Source of the DNA: Opitutaceae bacterium
GTDB lineage: Bacteria > Verrucomicrobiota > Verrucomicrobiia > Opitutales > Opitutaceae
DNA: 64,000 nucleotides
Reading direction: 5' to 3'
Assembly: GCA_028284385.1 (NCBI GenBank)
Contig: JANQRT010000073.1
Span: forward strand, 277,428-341,427
Made by a program: the position numbers and the translations under genes
Notes under the pieces: generated by a model
Databases searched by the model: none
What the model was told of the DNA's origin: nothing
Seen by the model: the letters and a program-made list of their open reading frames with translations, nothing else
In this document: positions 33,987-42,186 of the stretch, in pieces
Layout: each line of letters begins with the position of its first letter
Numbering within the stretch: position 1 is the first letter of the stretch

Positions 33987-34095
33987 GAAGGAGAAAAGAG
34001 AGGAGAGACGTCGCCGCTTCAATGAATTTTGGGGTGGCGGCGTCGTGTCGCAAATTGGGGCTTGCCAATACCGGACTGGACAACTAACGAAAACT

Positions 34096-34121
34096 GATTC
34101 ATGACATGAAATGCATGAATC
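34096..34121. promoter_or_regulatory. Inverted repeat upstream of the winged-helix gene
   Basis: GATTCATG (34096-34103) and CATGAATC (34114-34121) are perfect inverted copies with a ten-base spacer. A further overlapping palindrome TTCATGACATGAA lies at the left. It is 17 bases before the start of the winged-helix gene, a good position for autoregulation. Confidence 0.5.
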
Positions 34122-34138
34122 ATCAGCTTTAACAGCAG

Positions 34139-34462
34139 ATGATCAATTTAACTCCCCCCAAAGCATCCCCGTTACGTATGGCCTCAAATAAAGGTGACTC
34201 CTGGACTTTCCTTTCCAATCATACCCATGTCCTGCTGTGCTTGCATCGCAATCCAGAGAGTCTGCTCAGAGAGGTGGCCGTCGAAGTCGGAATCACGGAA
34301 AGAGCAGTTCAAAGAATTCTGGCTGAACTGGAAATGGCGGGAGTGGTAAAGAAAAAGAAAATCGGTCGGCGCAATCGATACACTATCAAAAAGACCTACA
34401 AGCTCAGGCATCCGATCGAAGCGCACCGCAGCATCGCCGATCTACTCGAATTCGTTCACTAG
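34139..34462 (+). CDS. Winged helix-turn-helix transcriptional regulator
   Basis: The 107-residue protein contains one winged-helix domain (about residues 25-90) of the MarR/ArsR-like type. A leading helix (LLCLHRNPESLLREVAVEVG) precedes the recognition helix region (ITERAVQRILAELEMAGVV) and the basic wing (KKKKIGRRNRYTIKK). It has no sensor domain or metal-binding cysteines, so any signal would act on the domain itself or on a partner. It lies between the HPF gene and nhaA in the same direction. Upstream is a perfect inverted repeat at 34096-34121. Regulation of the nearby genes is inferred from position. Confidence 0.72.
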   Translation: MINLTPPKASPLRMASNKGDSWTFLSNHTHVLLCLHRNPESLLREVAVEVGITERAVQRILAELEMAGVVKKKKIGRRNRYTIKKTYKLRHPIEAHRSIADLLEFVH

Positions 34463-34577
34463 CGATTCGAGAACCCTTCCCTGAGCAACAAATCCGATCC
34501 AGGGTAGTTGAAAGGCAACGATCTTGTCGCTACGCCTGCCGATTAAACTCGTTTAACGAGAAAAACGAGAATTCTAA

Positions 34578-34588
34578 ACGATTTTCGT
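34578..34588. promoter_or_regulatory. Small inverted motif ACGA/TCGT before nhaA
   Basis: ACGATTTTCGT has inverted ends ACGA and TCGT and resembles the ACGAAA/TTTCGT sites before the small ORF and HPF. It lies 90 bases upstream of the nhaA start. Confidence 0.35.
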
Positions 34589-34595
34589 TGCCAGG

Positions 34596-34636
34596 GGAAT
34601 TTTTATATGAAGTTTGTTTCGCGTATTAAACTTCGT
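34596..34636 (+). promoter_or_regulatory. Shared 41-base element before nhaA
   Basis: This aligns without gaps with 33385-33425; about three quarters of positions match by eye. It ends about 31 bases before the nhaA ATG. Conserved blocks are the T-run with TATA, the TTTCG core and ATTAAA. Confidence 0.6.
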
Positions 34637-34667
34637 CAATAATAGCTGGAAAGAATAGTTTGCATTT

Positions 34668-35927
34668 ATGAATACTACCGACCTGGGAGACTGGAAGAAA
34701 TTGGTTAAGCATGAAGCGGCGCCGGGCATACTGCTGGTGATAGCCACTATCGCTGCTTTAACTGTAGCCAATTCAGGAGTGAGCTGGTACGGAGCCATGC
34801 TGGAGACGAACGCCATCGTTGGAATTGGAGCCTGGACCCTCAGTAAGCCGCTCCTGTTATGGATTAATGATGGACTGATGGCCGTTTTCTTCCTCCTCGT
34901 TGGGCTGGAACTGAAACGCGAGGTCCTGTTCGGAGAGCTTTCGGACGTCAAAAAAGTGATTCTTCCTGTTTTTGCGGCTATCGGAGGGATTGTCGTTCCT
35001 TCCGGAATCTACGCCATAATCAATTGGGGCGATCCCATTGCCATGAATGGATGGGCCATCCCGGCGGCCACAGATATCGCATTCGCTCTTGGGGTTCTGG
35101 CCGTGCTGGGCAGTCGAGTGCCGGTGGCTCTGAAGATTCTGCTCACCTCCATCGCCGTCCTCGACGACCTGGCGGCTATCGTTATCATCGCGATTTTCTA
35201 CACGAATCAGCTGTCGATTCTCTCCTTGGGATTCGCCGGCGTGGCTCTAATGGGGCTATTCGCATTGAACCGCTGTCATGTAAAGACGATCGCGCCCTAT
35301 GTTCTCGTCGGACTCGTACTATGGGTGGCTGTACTGAAATCAGGGGTACACGCGACTTTGGCAGGAGTGGCTCTGGCTATCTTTATTCCTACCGGAAGAA
35401 AAGATACACATAGTTCAACAGCGGCATATAGAATGGAGCATGGATTGCATCCATGGGTTGCATTCGGAATCCTTCCCGTCTTCGCCTTTGCCAACGCGGG
35501 CGTCACCCTAAAGGGACTTTCTCCGATGATGATTTTCGAACCAGTTCCCCTTGGAATCGCCCTAGGTCTATTTGTCGGGAAGCAGATTGGCATTTTCTCT
35601 GGCAGCTGGCTTGCGGTGAAAAGCGGGCTTGCGAAGCTTCCCGATCAGGTAGGATGGAGAGAAGTCTACGGTCTTGCGGCTTTATGCGGCATCGGCTTCA
35701 CCATGAGTCTATTTATTGGATCGCTTGCGTTCGAAGGTGGAAGCGGACCCGACTATGCAGTCGATGATCGAGTCGGCATCCTGACCGGGTCCTTTTTCTC
35801 CGCGCTGCTGGGCATTTTAGTCCTTGGACGAAAATCTAAAAGACAATCCGATCTTCTACCGATCGATGAAAATCTGGAGCCAACAGACGCTTCGCGGAAA
35901 GCAAGAACGCTTGAAACAGTTGACTGA
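34668..35927 (+). CDS. nhaA: NhaA-type sodium/proton antiporter
   Basis: The 419-residue inner-membrane protein matches NhaA. It has MNGWAIPAATDIAFALGVLA and LTSIAVLDDLAAIVIIAIFY, whose two adjacent aspartates form the ion-binding site. The HPWVAFGILPVFAFANAGVT and GFTMSLFIGSLAF segments also match. About 12 hydrophobic helices are visible. NhaA expels sodium (and lithium) in exchange for protons, protecting against salt and alkaline pH. A C-terminal polar tail of about 40 residues is longer than in the E. coli protein. The promoter region shares a 41-base element with the small-ORF/HPF unit. A site-2 protease gene converges at 18 bases. Confidence 0.93.
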   Translation: MNTTDLGDWKKLVKHEAAPGILLVIATIAALTVANSGVSWYGAMLETNAIVGIGAWTLSKPLLLWINDGLMAVFFLLVGLELKREVLFGELSDVKKVILPVFAAIGGIVVPSGIYAIINWGDPIAMNGWAIPAATDIAFALGVLAVLGSRVPVALKILLTSIAVLDDLAAIVIIAIFYTNQLSILSLGFAGVALMGLFALNRCHVKTIAPYVLVGLVLWVAVLKSGVHATLAGVALAIFIPTGRKDTHSSTAAYRMEHGLHPWVAFGILPVFAFANAGVTLKGLSPMMIFEPVPLGIALGLFVGKQIGIFSGSWLAVKSGLAKLPDQVGWREVYGLAALCGIGFTMSLFIGSLAFEGGSGPDYAVDDRVGILTGSFFSALLGILVLGRKSKRQSDLLPIDENLEPTDASRKARTLETVD

Positions 35928-35945
35928 TCGGAAATCCAGTTTCGT

Positions 35946-36602
35946 CTATCTGGAAGCGGCTTGGAAAACTCTCAAGGTGTAGCTGCCAAGGAACGCCAAA
36001 AGAATCATGTTGTAAATAGATCGCGTCATGGTCCATAGAACGACTCCCAGAAGACCAAGCGTAATGAAACCGATGATACAGGTTAGCTTTATGCGAGCAG
36101 GACCCAGTATGTCGCGCAAAATCTGACCGCCATCGAGCGGAAGAATAGGACATAGATTGAAGACCGACCAGAAGATGTTGATAGTCATCATGGTTCCCAG
36201 AAAATAGTTAAGAGGGGAAGCGCCAAAGCTCGTCGCTTCTCCTTCTCGATAAACAACCATCGCGATAACGAAAAAAAGGACGGCGAGCGCTATGCTAGCC
36301 CCGGGACCCGCTGCCGTCACTAGAATACTCTGGCCCCGGGAAAAAGAAGCTCCTGGAAATCGAGCCACCCCTCCTAGTCCATGAAGTTCGATTTCCACTT
36401 TCCGCGCTCCAAAAAATCTTCCCGTTAAAGCGTGACCGAACTCATGAACGAGAATAGATAGAAACGCCGCAGCCATAAAAACCAATACCCGCTGAACCGC
36501 TTCGGAAGTCTGCGCTCCAAGCCCGCCGCCAAGAAAGGCGGCCAGGAGAAAAAACCACCACTGAACGGTTACCGGAATCCCAAGAATCGTGAACTTGAAC
36601 AT
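35946..36602 (-). CDS. Site-2 protease, peptidase family M50 (membrane zinc protease)
   Basis: The 218-residue product has the zinc motif HEFGH (His53, Glu54, His57, counted from the preferred start at 36602) inside a hydrophobic helix. A second ligand motif of the family is LCPILPLDGGQ near residue 140. About five or six helices are present. An upstream in-frame ATG at 36632 would add ten residues; I prefer MFKFTILGIPVTVQ because related proteins begin this way. Such proteases cut membrane-bound substrates, including anti-sigma factors. This member lacks PDZ or CBS domains, so it resembles the minimal archaeal/bacterial type. The substrate is unknown. Confidence 0.82.
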   Translation of the reverse strand: MFKFTILGIPVTVQWWFFLLAAFLGGGLGAQTSEAVQRVLVFMAAAFLSILVHEFGHALTGRFFGARKVEIELHGLGGVARFPGASFSRGQSILVTAAGPGASIALAVLFFVIAMVVYREGEATSFGASPLNYFLGTMMTINIFWSVFNLCPILPLDGGQILRDILGPARIKLTCIIGFITLGLLGVVLWTMTRSIYNMILLAFLGSYTLRVFQAASR

Positions 36603-36834
36603 AGTCAGCTCGTCGTTGAGCGCTGGCATCATTCATGCCGAAAACCAAATCCGGCAAGCGCAAAAGAAAACAACTAGCGCCACAAGTTAGCACTCGAAGC
36701 GTATGTGATTGGAGTTCCCTTACAACGTTCGCCTACCCTAATTATCCTAAAGATCCAGAAATATCTCGCAAGGCAATCAAACACCTGTTGGGATAGAAGT
36801 GAATCAGCGAAAATCGCAAACGAATCTACCTGCC

Positions 36835-37734
36835 ATGACCCCAAATTCACCCTCCGGATCCAATGATCTAAGTCGCCGCGAATTCAATCGAAAGCTTTTT
36901 GGAACGATCGCCGGCATCGGCCTAGTAGGCTGTTCGAACACGCCTAGCGAGCCTTTCGTTCCCGCACTTGGCTGCCAATCGAATTTGGACAATGCAGTGG
37001 CCATCAAGAATGCGGGCGGGTCTTTCATCGGTCTCAGTGTGGCTGGCTGGCTTGATCCCGACGGACCGGAAGAGGAATTTCTAGTAAAGCTCGAAGCAGC
37101 CAAGGCCTCGCCCATTCCCGTCATCACTTGCAATAGCTTTATTCGCCGCAAGGACCTTCATTGCACGGGTCCAGACGCGAATCACAAGGAGGTAATGGAG
37201 TACTGCACGCGAGCTTTCAAACGAGCTCAGAGAGCAGGAGTCGGGATGATTACTTTCGGCAGCTCCGGCTCTCGCAGACTGCCACCGGGATTCGAATACG
37301 AAAAGGGCATGGAGCAATTTATAGCTCTACTCAAAGTCATGGGGCCGGTAGCTCAGGACCATGGCGTCAGCGTAGGCGTTGAGCAACTACGGGCGGAGGA
37401 GGTTAATTTCATTAATCATATCGCTGAGGTGGAACGCATCGTGCGCGAAGTCGATCATCCCAACATTCGAGGCATTGCCGATATATATCACATGGCTAAA
37501 GGAGGCGACACCCCGGAACAGTTGGCAAGCGCCGCCGAACTAATCCAGCATATAGAAATCGCCGAGGAAAACGGACGTCGTATGCCAGGGGTAAACGGAC
37601 AAGACTTCCGGCCCTACTTCAAGGTCATGAAGGAAGCCGGCTACAAAGGAGCCATTGGCGTTGAGGGAAAATGGAATGTCTCGGAGCTCCCCATGGGCTT
37701 CAAGACGCTTACTCAACAATGGCTCGAAGCTTGA
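36835..37734 (+). CDS. Tat-exported TIM-barrel sugar isomerase/epimerase-like protein
   Basis: The protein begins with a twin-arginine signal (SRREFNRKLFGTIAGIGLVG) followed by Cys, which could be a lipobox (LVGC). The ATG at 36835 is preferred; a GTG at 36799 would add 12 residues. The mature part is an AP-endonuclease-2/xylose-isomerase-like TIM barrel with SVGVEQLRAEEVNFINHIAE, GIADIYHMAKGG and HIEIAEENGRRMPG. It carries the Glu, Asp and His positions that coordinate a metal in this family. Such Tat-exported enzymes are common in Verrucomicrobiota and Planctomycetota and act on sugars or sugar phosphates outside the cytoplasm. The substrate is unknown. Confidence 0.78.
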   Translation: MTPNSPSGSNDLSRREFNRKLFGTIAGIGLVGCSNTPSEPFVPALGCQSNLDNAVAIKNAGGSFIGLSVAGWLDPDGPEEEFLVKLEAAKASPIPVITCNSFIRRKDLHCTGPDANHKEVMEYCTRAFKRAQRAGVGMITFGSSGSRRLPPGFEYEKGMEQFIALLKVMGPVAQDHGVSVGVEQLRAEEVNFINHIAEVERIVREVDHPNIRGIADIYHMAKGGDTPEQLASAAELIQHIEIAEENGRRMPGVNGQDFRPYFKVMKEAGYKGAIGVEGKWNVSELPMGFKTLTQQWLEA

Positions 37735-37759
37735 GTCGCAAAGGTTTCGGGACCACTCA

Positions 37760-38386
37760 CTAGATCGCTGTTGCCGCAACTTCGTAAAGCGCTTTGGGCT
37801 TTCCGAAGCGATCGGTTTCCATCAGTTCGATAGATTCGATTTCGAAGATGTCGTGCAGAAGATAACGGATTTTCTCTTCAGTAAAAAACTGTTTCCAAAC
37901 GCCTTTCACTTCGATGCGATCCCATGAGTCTTCCGTTCCACTGGCCCCAGCATTCAGGTCGCTAACGGCATTCAATCGGAAAAGGAAAAGACTCCGAGCT
38001 TCAAGACAGCGTCGAATCTCCTGGAAAATGAAACGGGTTTCATCCTTCCCGAAGTAGTGTAGGGATAAACTAGCTACAGCCATTGAAAAGCGGGAATCCT
38101 TGAAAGGCAGGCCATTCCGTAAATCGACGACTTCGAATGCAGCCCGAGCGATTCGGTGACGAGCGAGTTCGATAGCGCTTGGCGCAAAATCGATTCCCGT
38201 CACCGGGAATCCAATACTGGCAAGCCATTCGGAATCGAAGCCGTAGCCGCACCCAACATCAAGCGCCTCTCCCTTTCTTGTTATTAAAAGAGACCGCCAC
38301 TTCTCCAGCCAGGGTTCGTAGGCCGTTTTAAGAACGCTATTCGACCGCTTATAGCGGTCAGTCCAAATGAGATTCTGCTCGTCCAA
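37760..38386 (-). CDS. Class I SAM-dependent methyltransferase
   Basis: The 208-residue protein has motif I EALDVGCGYGFDSEWLA (about residues 41-57), an acidic residue after VTGIDFAPSAIEL, and motif IV VASLSLHYFGKDETRF. The motif and length resemble TehB/UbiE-like small-molecule methyltransferases. The C-terminal part (KYVPFTEEKIRYLL-like) includes the FTEEKIRYLLHDIFEIESIE segment. The substrate cannot be predicted. It is convergent with the TIM-barrel gene 25 bases away and follows the DUF4870 gene on the minus strand by 12 bases, so those two may be cotranscribed. Confidence 0.82.
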   Translation of the reverse strand: MDEQNLIWTDRYKRSNSVLKTAYEPWLEKWRSLLITRKGEALDVGCGYGFDSEWLASIGFPVTGIDFAPSAIELARHRIARAAFEVVDLRNGLPFKDSRFSMAVASLSLHYFGKDETRFIFQEIRRCLEARSLFLFRLNAVSDLNAGASGTEDSWDRIEVKGVWKQFFTEEKIRYLLHDIFEIESIELMETDRFGKPKALYEVAATAI

Positions 38387-38398
38387 TCGAGGAAGTGG

Positions 38399-38767
38399 CT
38401 AAAGCAGCCGAATGGTTAGCGGATAGCGCCAATCCTCGCCCTGACTAGTCTGATACCCAGCGATCACCAGCAAAATGAATTCGACGATCAAAAGGAGAAA
38501 AATCAACGGAAGACCGACAACCAATCCGATGACGGTCGCGCAAAGCAGACCCGCGACAATTGTATAGATAATGAGCGATATCTGAAAATTGAGAGCCTCT
38601 CGGCCATGTTCGTCGATCAAAGGATGCTCCTCTCGCTTAACCAGCCAGATGACCAGCTGAGCGATGACGCCAAGAAAAGGGATGCCAATAAACGAAAGCA
38701 GGCCCGCCAAGTGGCACAGAGTCGCCCACATTTTAGCATCTCGATACGAAATTACGCTCTCATCCAT
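38399..38767 (-). CDS. DUF4870 family membrane protein
   Basis: Translation probably starts at 38767 (MDESVISYRDAKMWATLCHL), since the 13 residues before it from 38806 look spurious. The product of about 122 residues has three hydrophobic segments and the DUF4870 pattern: LCHLAGLLSFIGIPFLGVIA, then LVKREEHPLIDEHGREALNF, then a closing helix LIFLLLIVEFILLVIAG. These small membrane proteins are widespread and of unknown role. It is followed at 12 bases by a methyltransferase gene on the same strand. Confidence 0.85.
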   Translation of the reverse strand: MDESVISYRDAKMWATLCHLAGLLSFIGIPFLGVIAQLVIWLVKREEHPLIDEHGREALNFQISLIIYTIVAGLLCATVIGLVVGLPLIFLLLIVEFILLVIAGYQTSQGEDWRYPLTIRLL

Positions 38768-38968
38768 GTTATTAACTACACACAGGCTTCGGTAAAAGTC
38801 GCTCATTTTTTATCAATAGAACGAGCGGCGAAATGATAATCGATCAAACGGGCTCTTTTCTATCGATTTAGGAGTAGACGACCCTCGCTGATAAAAGCTT
38901 GCCATACACGCTGCCATTACCGATTCAATGACTTCCCTTCCCTAAAATCGAGATTCTCGGTTTGCTCC

Positions 38969-40327
38969 ATGCGCTTCGAAAAAATCAAGCAACTGCCGGT
39001 TGGCCGGATCGTATTCATAGGCTTCTATTTAATCATCTGTGGCTCCTATGTCTTCAGTATCAAAGGAGATGTAATCGGCGACGAAGATGTTGTCCAATTG
39101 CGTTTCTGGAACGGCTTTACAGGTCGCGATGGCGATACCATGACCGCTATGGTGAAGCGTTTTAACGCGGAGAATGAAGACATCCACATTACCGTGCAAC
39201 GGATGCAATGGCCTACCTACTACAACAAGCTATTCGTTGCCGGCCAGGCCCAGCGCGAACCGGATATCTTCATATCGCATGCCAAAACGTTGCCCCGCTT
39301 CGTGCGAGCCGATTTTCTGCGGCCGATTGACGATCTGATCAGCGGCCAAAACGGCATCGACATTGATGATATAGATGAAAACGTTTGGGATGCGGTAGAG
39401 GTGAACAGGAAGCACGTGGGCTTACCGATCGATGTCCATCCGCTCGGTCTTTACTACAACACAGACCTGTTCGAGGAAGCCGGCATAGTCGACGATGAGG
39501 GGAAGGCTAAACCTCCAACGAATCTAGCGGAATTCGTTGAGGCTCTGGAAAAGCTGAAACGCGATAAGGATGGCGATGGGCGGGTTGATCAGTGGGGTTT
39601 CATGTTCACGCTCTATCCCATGCATGTCATCCATTCGTGGATGCATCAGTTTGGCGGAGGAGACTATTTCGACGAAGACCTGACCGAATGTTTCATCGAC
39701 AACCCGCAAAACATCAAAGCCATGGAGCTTGTGGTGGATCTGGTCCATGAGAAAAAGCTCATCCCCACGCCGATGCCTCGCGACACCGCCGGCTGGGATG
39801 GCTTCAAGCAAGGCAAAGTAGCCATGTTTCTGGGCGGCATCTTCATGCTGAACGATTTGAAAGCCGTGGAAATGCACGATCCGGAAAATCAAATCAAGTA
39901 CGCAGCGGCCTTCACCCCAACGGTGGGCAGCGAACCCGCCATGTGGGCGGATTCACATGTGGCCTGCATTTCTTCGACTATCGATGAAGGAAAGGTCAAC
40001 GCCGCCTGGAGATTCTTGAAATACATCTCGGATAATAGCTTGGAATGGGCCGATGGTGGCCAAGTCCCGGTAAGAAAATCGATTCTCGCCACCGAGGAAT
40101 TCAAGAATATGCCCATTCAGTACGCCTTTGCCCAACAACTCCCCTACGTCAAATACTACCCGAAGCTACCCTATTCGCTCGAGTTCGAACGCTCTTTTCG
40201 CAACCACACTTCGAGCGCTTCCATCAAAGCGATTACTCCAAAAGAAGCCCTGGTGAAAATCCAGAAGGAAATGAATGAGGTGATCGAGCGCGATAAGGAA
40301 ATTTACGGCAGGGCCAAATTGAATTAA
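38969..40327 (+). CDS. Sugar ABC transporter substrate-binding protein
   Basis: The 452-residue protein begins with a membrane helix (about 12-31, GRIVFIGFYLIICGSYVFSI) that anchors it or serves as signal. A family 1 solute-binding fold follows: LRFWNGFTGRDGDTMTAMVK, then RFNAENEDIHITVQRM and VGLPIDVHPLGLYYNTDLF. Further on are DGWDGFKQGKVAMFLGGIF-like and SNSLEWADGGQVPVRKS-like segments. Such proteins capture a mono- or oligosaccharide and deliver it to the permease. Two permease genes follow at 33 and 42 bases. No ATPase gene is present in the cluster. The specific sugar is unknown. Confidence 0.9.
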   Translation: MRFEKIKQLPVGRIVFIGFYLIICGSYVFSIKGDVIGDEDVVQLRFWNGFTGRDGDTMTAMVKRFNAENEDIHITVQRMQWPTYYNKLFVAGQAQREPDIFISHAKTLPRFVRADFLRPIDDLISGQNGIDIDDIDENVWDAVEVNRKHVGLPIDVHPLGLYYNTDLFEEAGIVDDEGKAKPPTNLAEFVEALEKLKRDKDGDGRVDQWGFMFTLYPMHVIHSWMHQFGGGDYFDEDLTECFIDNPQNIKAMELVVDLVHEKKLIPTPMPRDTAGWDGFKQGKVAMFLGGIFMLNDLKAVEMHDPENQIKYAAAFTPTVGSEPAMWADSHVACISSTIDEGKVNAAWRFLKYISDNSLEWADGGQVPVRKSILATEEFKNMPIQYAFAQQLPYVKYYPKLPYSLEFERSFRNHTSSASIKAITPKEALVKIQKEMNEVIERDKEIYGRAKLN

Positions 40328-40360
40328 CGCAAACCGTTTTCGTAACCAATCGATAGATAC

Positions 40361-41254
40361 ATGACTTCCAAACGCTTAAGCATCACCCTGGCGAAATACG
40401 CGTTTCTCGCGCCTTACATGCTCCTATTCCTCGCCTTCGTGATCGCCCCGCTCGTTTACGGCTTCGTATTGAGCTTTCTGCAATGGGAAAGCATGTCGCC
40501 ACTCCCACCTAAGTTTATTGGTATCGGGAATTATATCACGGCTTTCCTGCACGACGAATATTTTTGGCGGGCAATGAAAGCTACATTCATTTTCACCATC
40601 CTGTCGCTTCCCATTACCATAGTCGTGGCTATGGCTCTCGCCTTAGGCCTGGTGTCAGTAAAAAAACGAGCCGGCTTGTATCGAGCCGCTGTATACTTCC
40701 CCACTCTGGTTAACGTCGCCGTTGTGGGCATCATCTGGCGTTGGTTTTACTCGACCGAATTCGGTCTCTTCAACTATTTTCTGGAAAGCCCGCTGGCCGG
40801 ATTTTTCGGACTTGAGCCACTGGCCTGGCTTACCAGTGTGAATACAGCCATGCCGTCAGTAGTGCTAATGAATCTCTGGTGGCATGTCGGCGCCCCTGCG
40901 ATCATTCTGATGGCCGGGCTTTTCCAAATACCGACTCAGTATTACGAGGCGGCTACGATCGATGGAGCAGGCGCTTGGCATCGTTTCTGGAAAATCACCA
41001 TTCCCCAACTGAAACCCGTGTTGCTGTTCGTGATCATCATGAACATCATCCGGTCTTTTCAAGTATTTGGCCAAACCTATATCCTCACCCCGACCGGCGG
41101 ACCAGAGCTGACTACGCGAGTCATCGTGCAATACATCTATGAAACCGCTTTTGAAAGCTATCGAATGGGTTACGCCTCGGCCATGAGTTGGATTCTATTC
41201 GCCATTATAGCCATTGTATCCATTATTCAATTTCGAGCTATGCGCAGCTCTTAA
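40361..41254 (+). CDS. Sugar ABC transporter permease (MalF/UgpA-like)
   Basis: The 297-residue inner-membrane protein has six helices and the EAA loop (EAATIDGAGAWHRFWKITIP, about residues 200-219) that contacts the ATPase. The N-terminal YMLLFLAFVIAPLVYGFVLS and the late YIYETAFESYRMGYASAMSW match carbohydrate permeases of the MalF/UgpA type. It pairs with the second permease encoded after a 42-base gap to form the translocation pore. It follows the substrate-binding protein gene directly. Confidence 0.9.
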   Translation: MTSKRLSITLAKYAFLAPYMLLFLAFVIAPLVYGFVLSFLQWESMSPLPPKFIGIGNYITAFLHDEYFWRAMKATFIFTILSLPITIVVAMALALGLVSVKKRAGLYRAAVYFPTLVNVAVVGIIWRWFYSTEFGLFNYFLESPLAGFFGLEPLAWLTSVNTAMPSVVLMNLWWHVGAPAIILMAGLFQIPTQYYEAATIDGAGAWHRFWKITIPQLKPVLLFVIIMNIIRSFQVFGQTYILTPTGGPELTTRVIVQYIYETAFESYRMGYASAMSWILFAIIAIVSIIQFRAMRSS

Positions 41255-41296
41255 TCAAGATCCGCTAATAAAAGCTTATCAAAACCACTTCCCATC

Positions 41297-42121
41297 ATGC
41301 TAAATAAAGGAGCCTGGAAATACGAAGCATTCATGGCGGCGGTCGCCGTGATATTCCTCACCCCCATCTTTTTCCTCGTCATCACCGCTTTCAAATCCGA
41401 AGGAGAAGTGCTCAATCTGGACAACATTCTGCCAAGGGAATGGACCTCCAGCAATTTCGACCAGATTCTTGGTTCGGCGGAAGAGATACCCATCTGGCGC
41501 TGGTTCATAAATAGTCTCTTTATCTCTTCAAGCATCACGATGCTGGTACTGCTGGTTTCCTCTCTCTCCGCCTATGCTCTAGTCCGACTTGCCCCTCCTG
41601 GAAATCGAGTGCTGTTCTCCATAATCATCGGCACCATGATGGTTCCTGGGCAGATTCTACTCGTGCCCATGTATTTGATACTCAATGAACTTGGCTGGAT
41701 CGACACCCCTATGGCGCTCATTTTTCCAGCTGGGGCAAACGCCTTCGGCACCTTCCTGCTCTGCCAGTTCTTCAGAGGCATACCCAAAGACCTGGAAGAA
41801 GCGGCCCACATTGACGGATGCGGCCTATGGGGCACTTACGTTCACGTCATTCTCCCGCTTTCCAAGCCGGTTCTGGCAACGCTTGGAATTTTCACTTTCG
41901 TTGGGAGCTGGAACGATTTCATCAGCCCGCTGGTCTTTCTCGACTCGCTATCCCAATACACGCTTCCCGTTGGCATAGCCTTATTCCAAACGTCATACTA
42001 TACTCAATACGGAAAAACGTTTGCAGCTAGTTTGATCGCCACTTTTCCGGTGATTGTCGCCTTCCTCATGTTCCAGAAACATATCATCAAAGGCGTTAGC
42101 TTGACGGGAATGAAGGACTGA
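41297..42121 (+). CDS. Sugar ABC transporter permease (MalG/UgpE-like)
   Basis: The 274-residue protein has six helices, an EAA loop (EEAAHIDGCGLWGTYVHVIL), and the closing YGKTFAASLIATFPVIVAFL-like segment followed by GVSLTGMKD, typical of MalG/UgpE-type permeases. With the upstream permease it forms the pore for the sugar delivered by the binding protein. No ATPase gene follows; the next gene is on the opposite strand. A shared MsmK-type ATPase elsewhere in the genome is the usual solution. Confidence 0.9.
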   Translation: MLNKGAWKYEAFMAAVAVIFLTPIFFLVITAFKSEGEVLNLDNILPREWTSSNFDQILGSAEEIPIWRWFINSLFISSSITMLVLLVSSLSAYALVRLAPPGNRVLFSIIIGTMMVPGQILLVPMYLILNELGWIDTPMALIFPAGANAFGTFLLCQFFRGIPKDLEEAAHIDGCGLWGTYVHVILPLSKPVLATLGIFTFVGSWNDFISPLVFLDSLSQYTLPVGIALFQTSYYTQYGKTFAASLIATFPVIVAFLMFQKHIIKGVSLTGMKD

Positions 42122-42186
42122 GAACCTGTCTGACCAAGGGCGAAAACCTCGGAAGGTTCACCCCAAGAGCCAACATTTACGTTTTT

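Noticed and set aside
42122..42186. Terminator between the sugar permease and RND genes
   Set aside because: Only short AACCT/AGGTT pairing is visible and no T-run; too weak to list.
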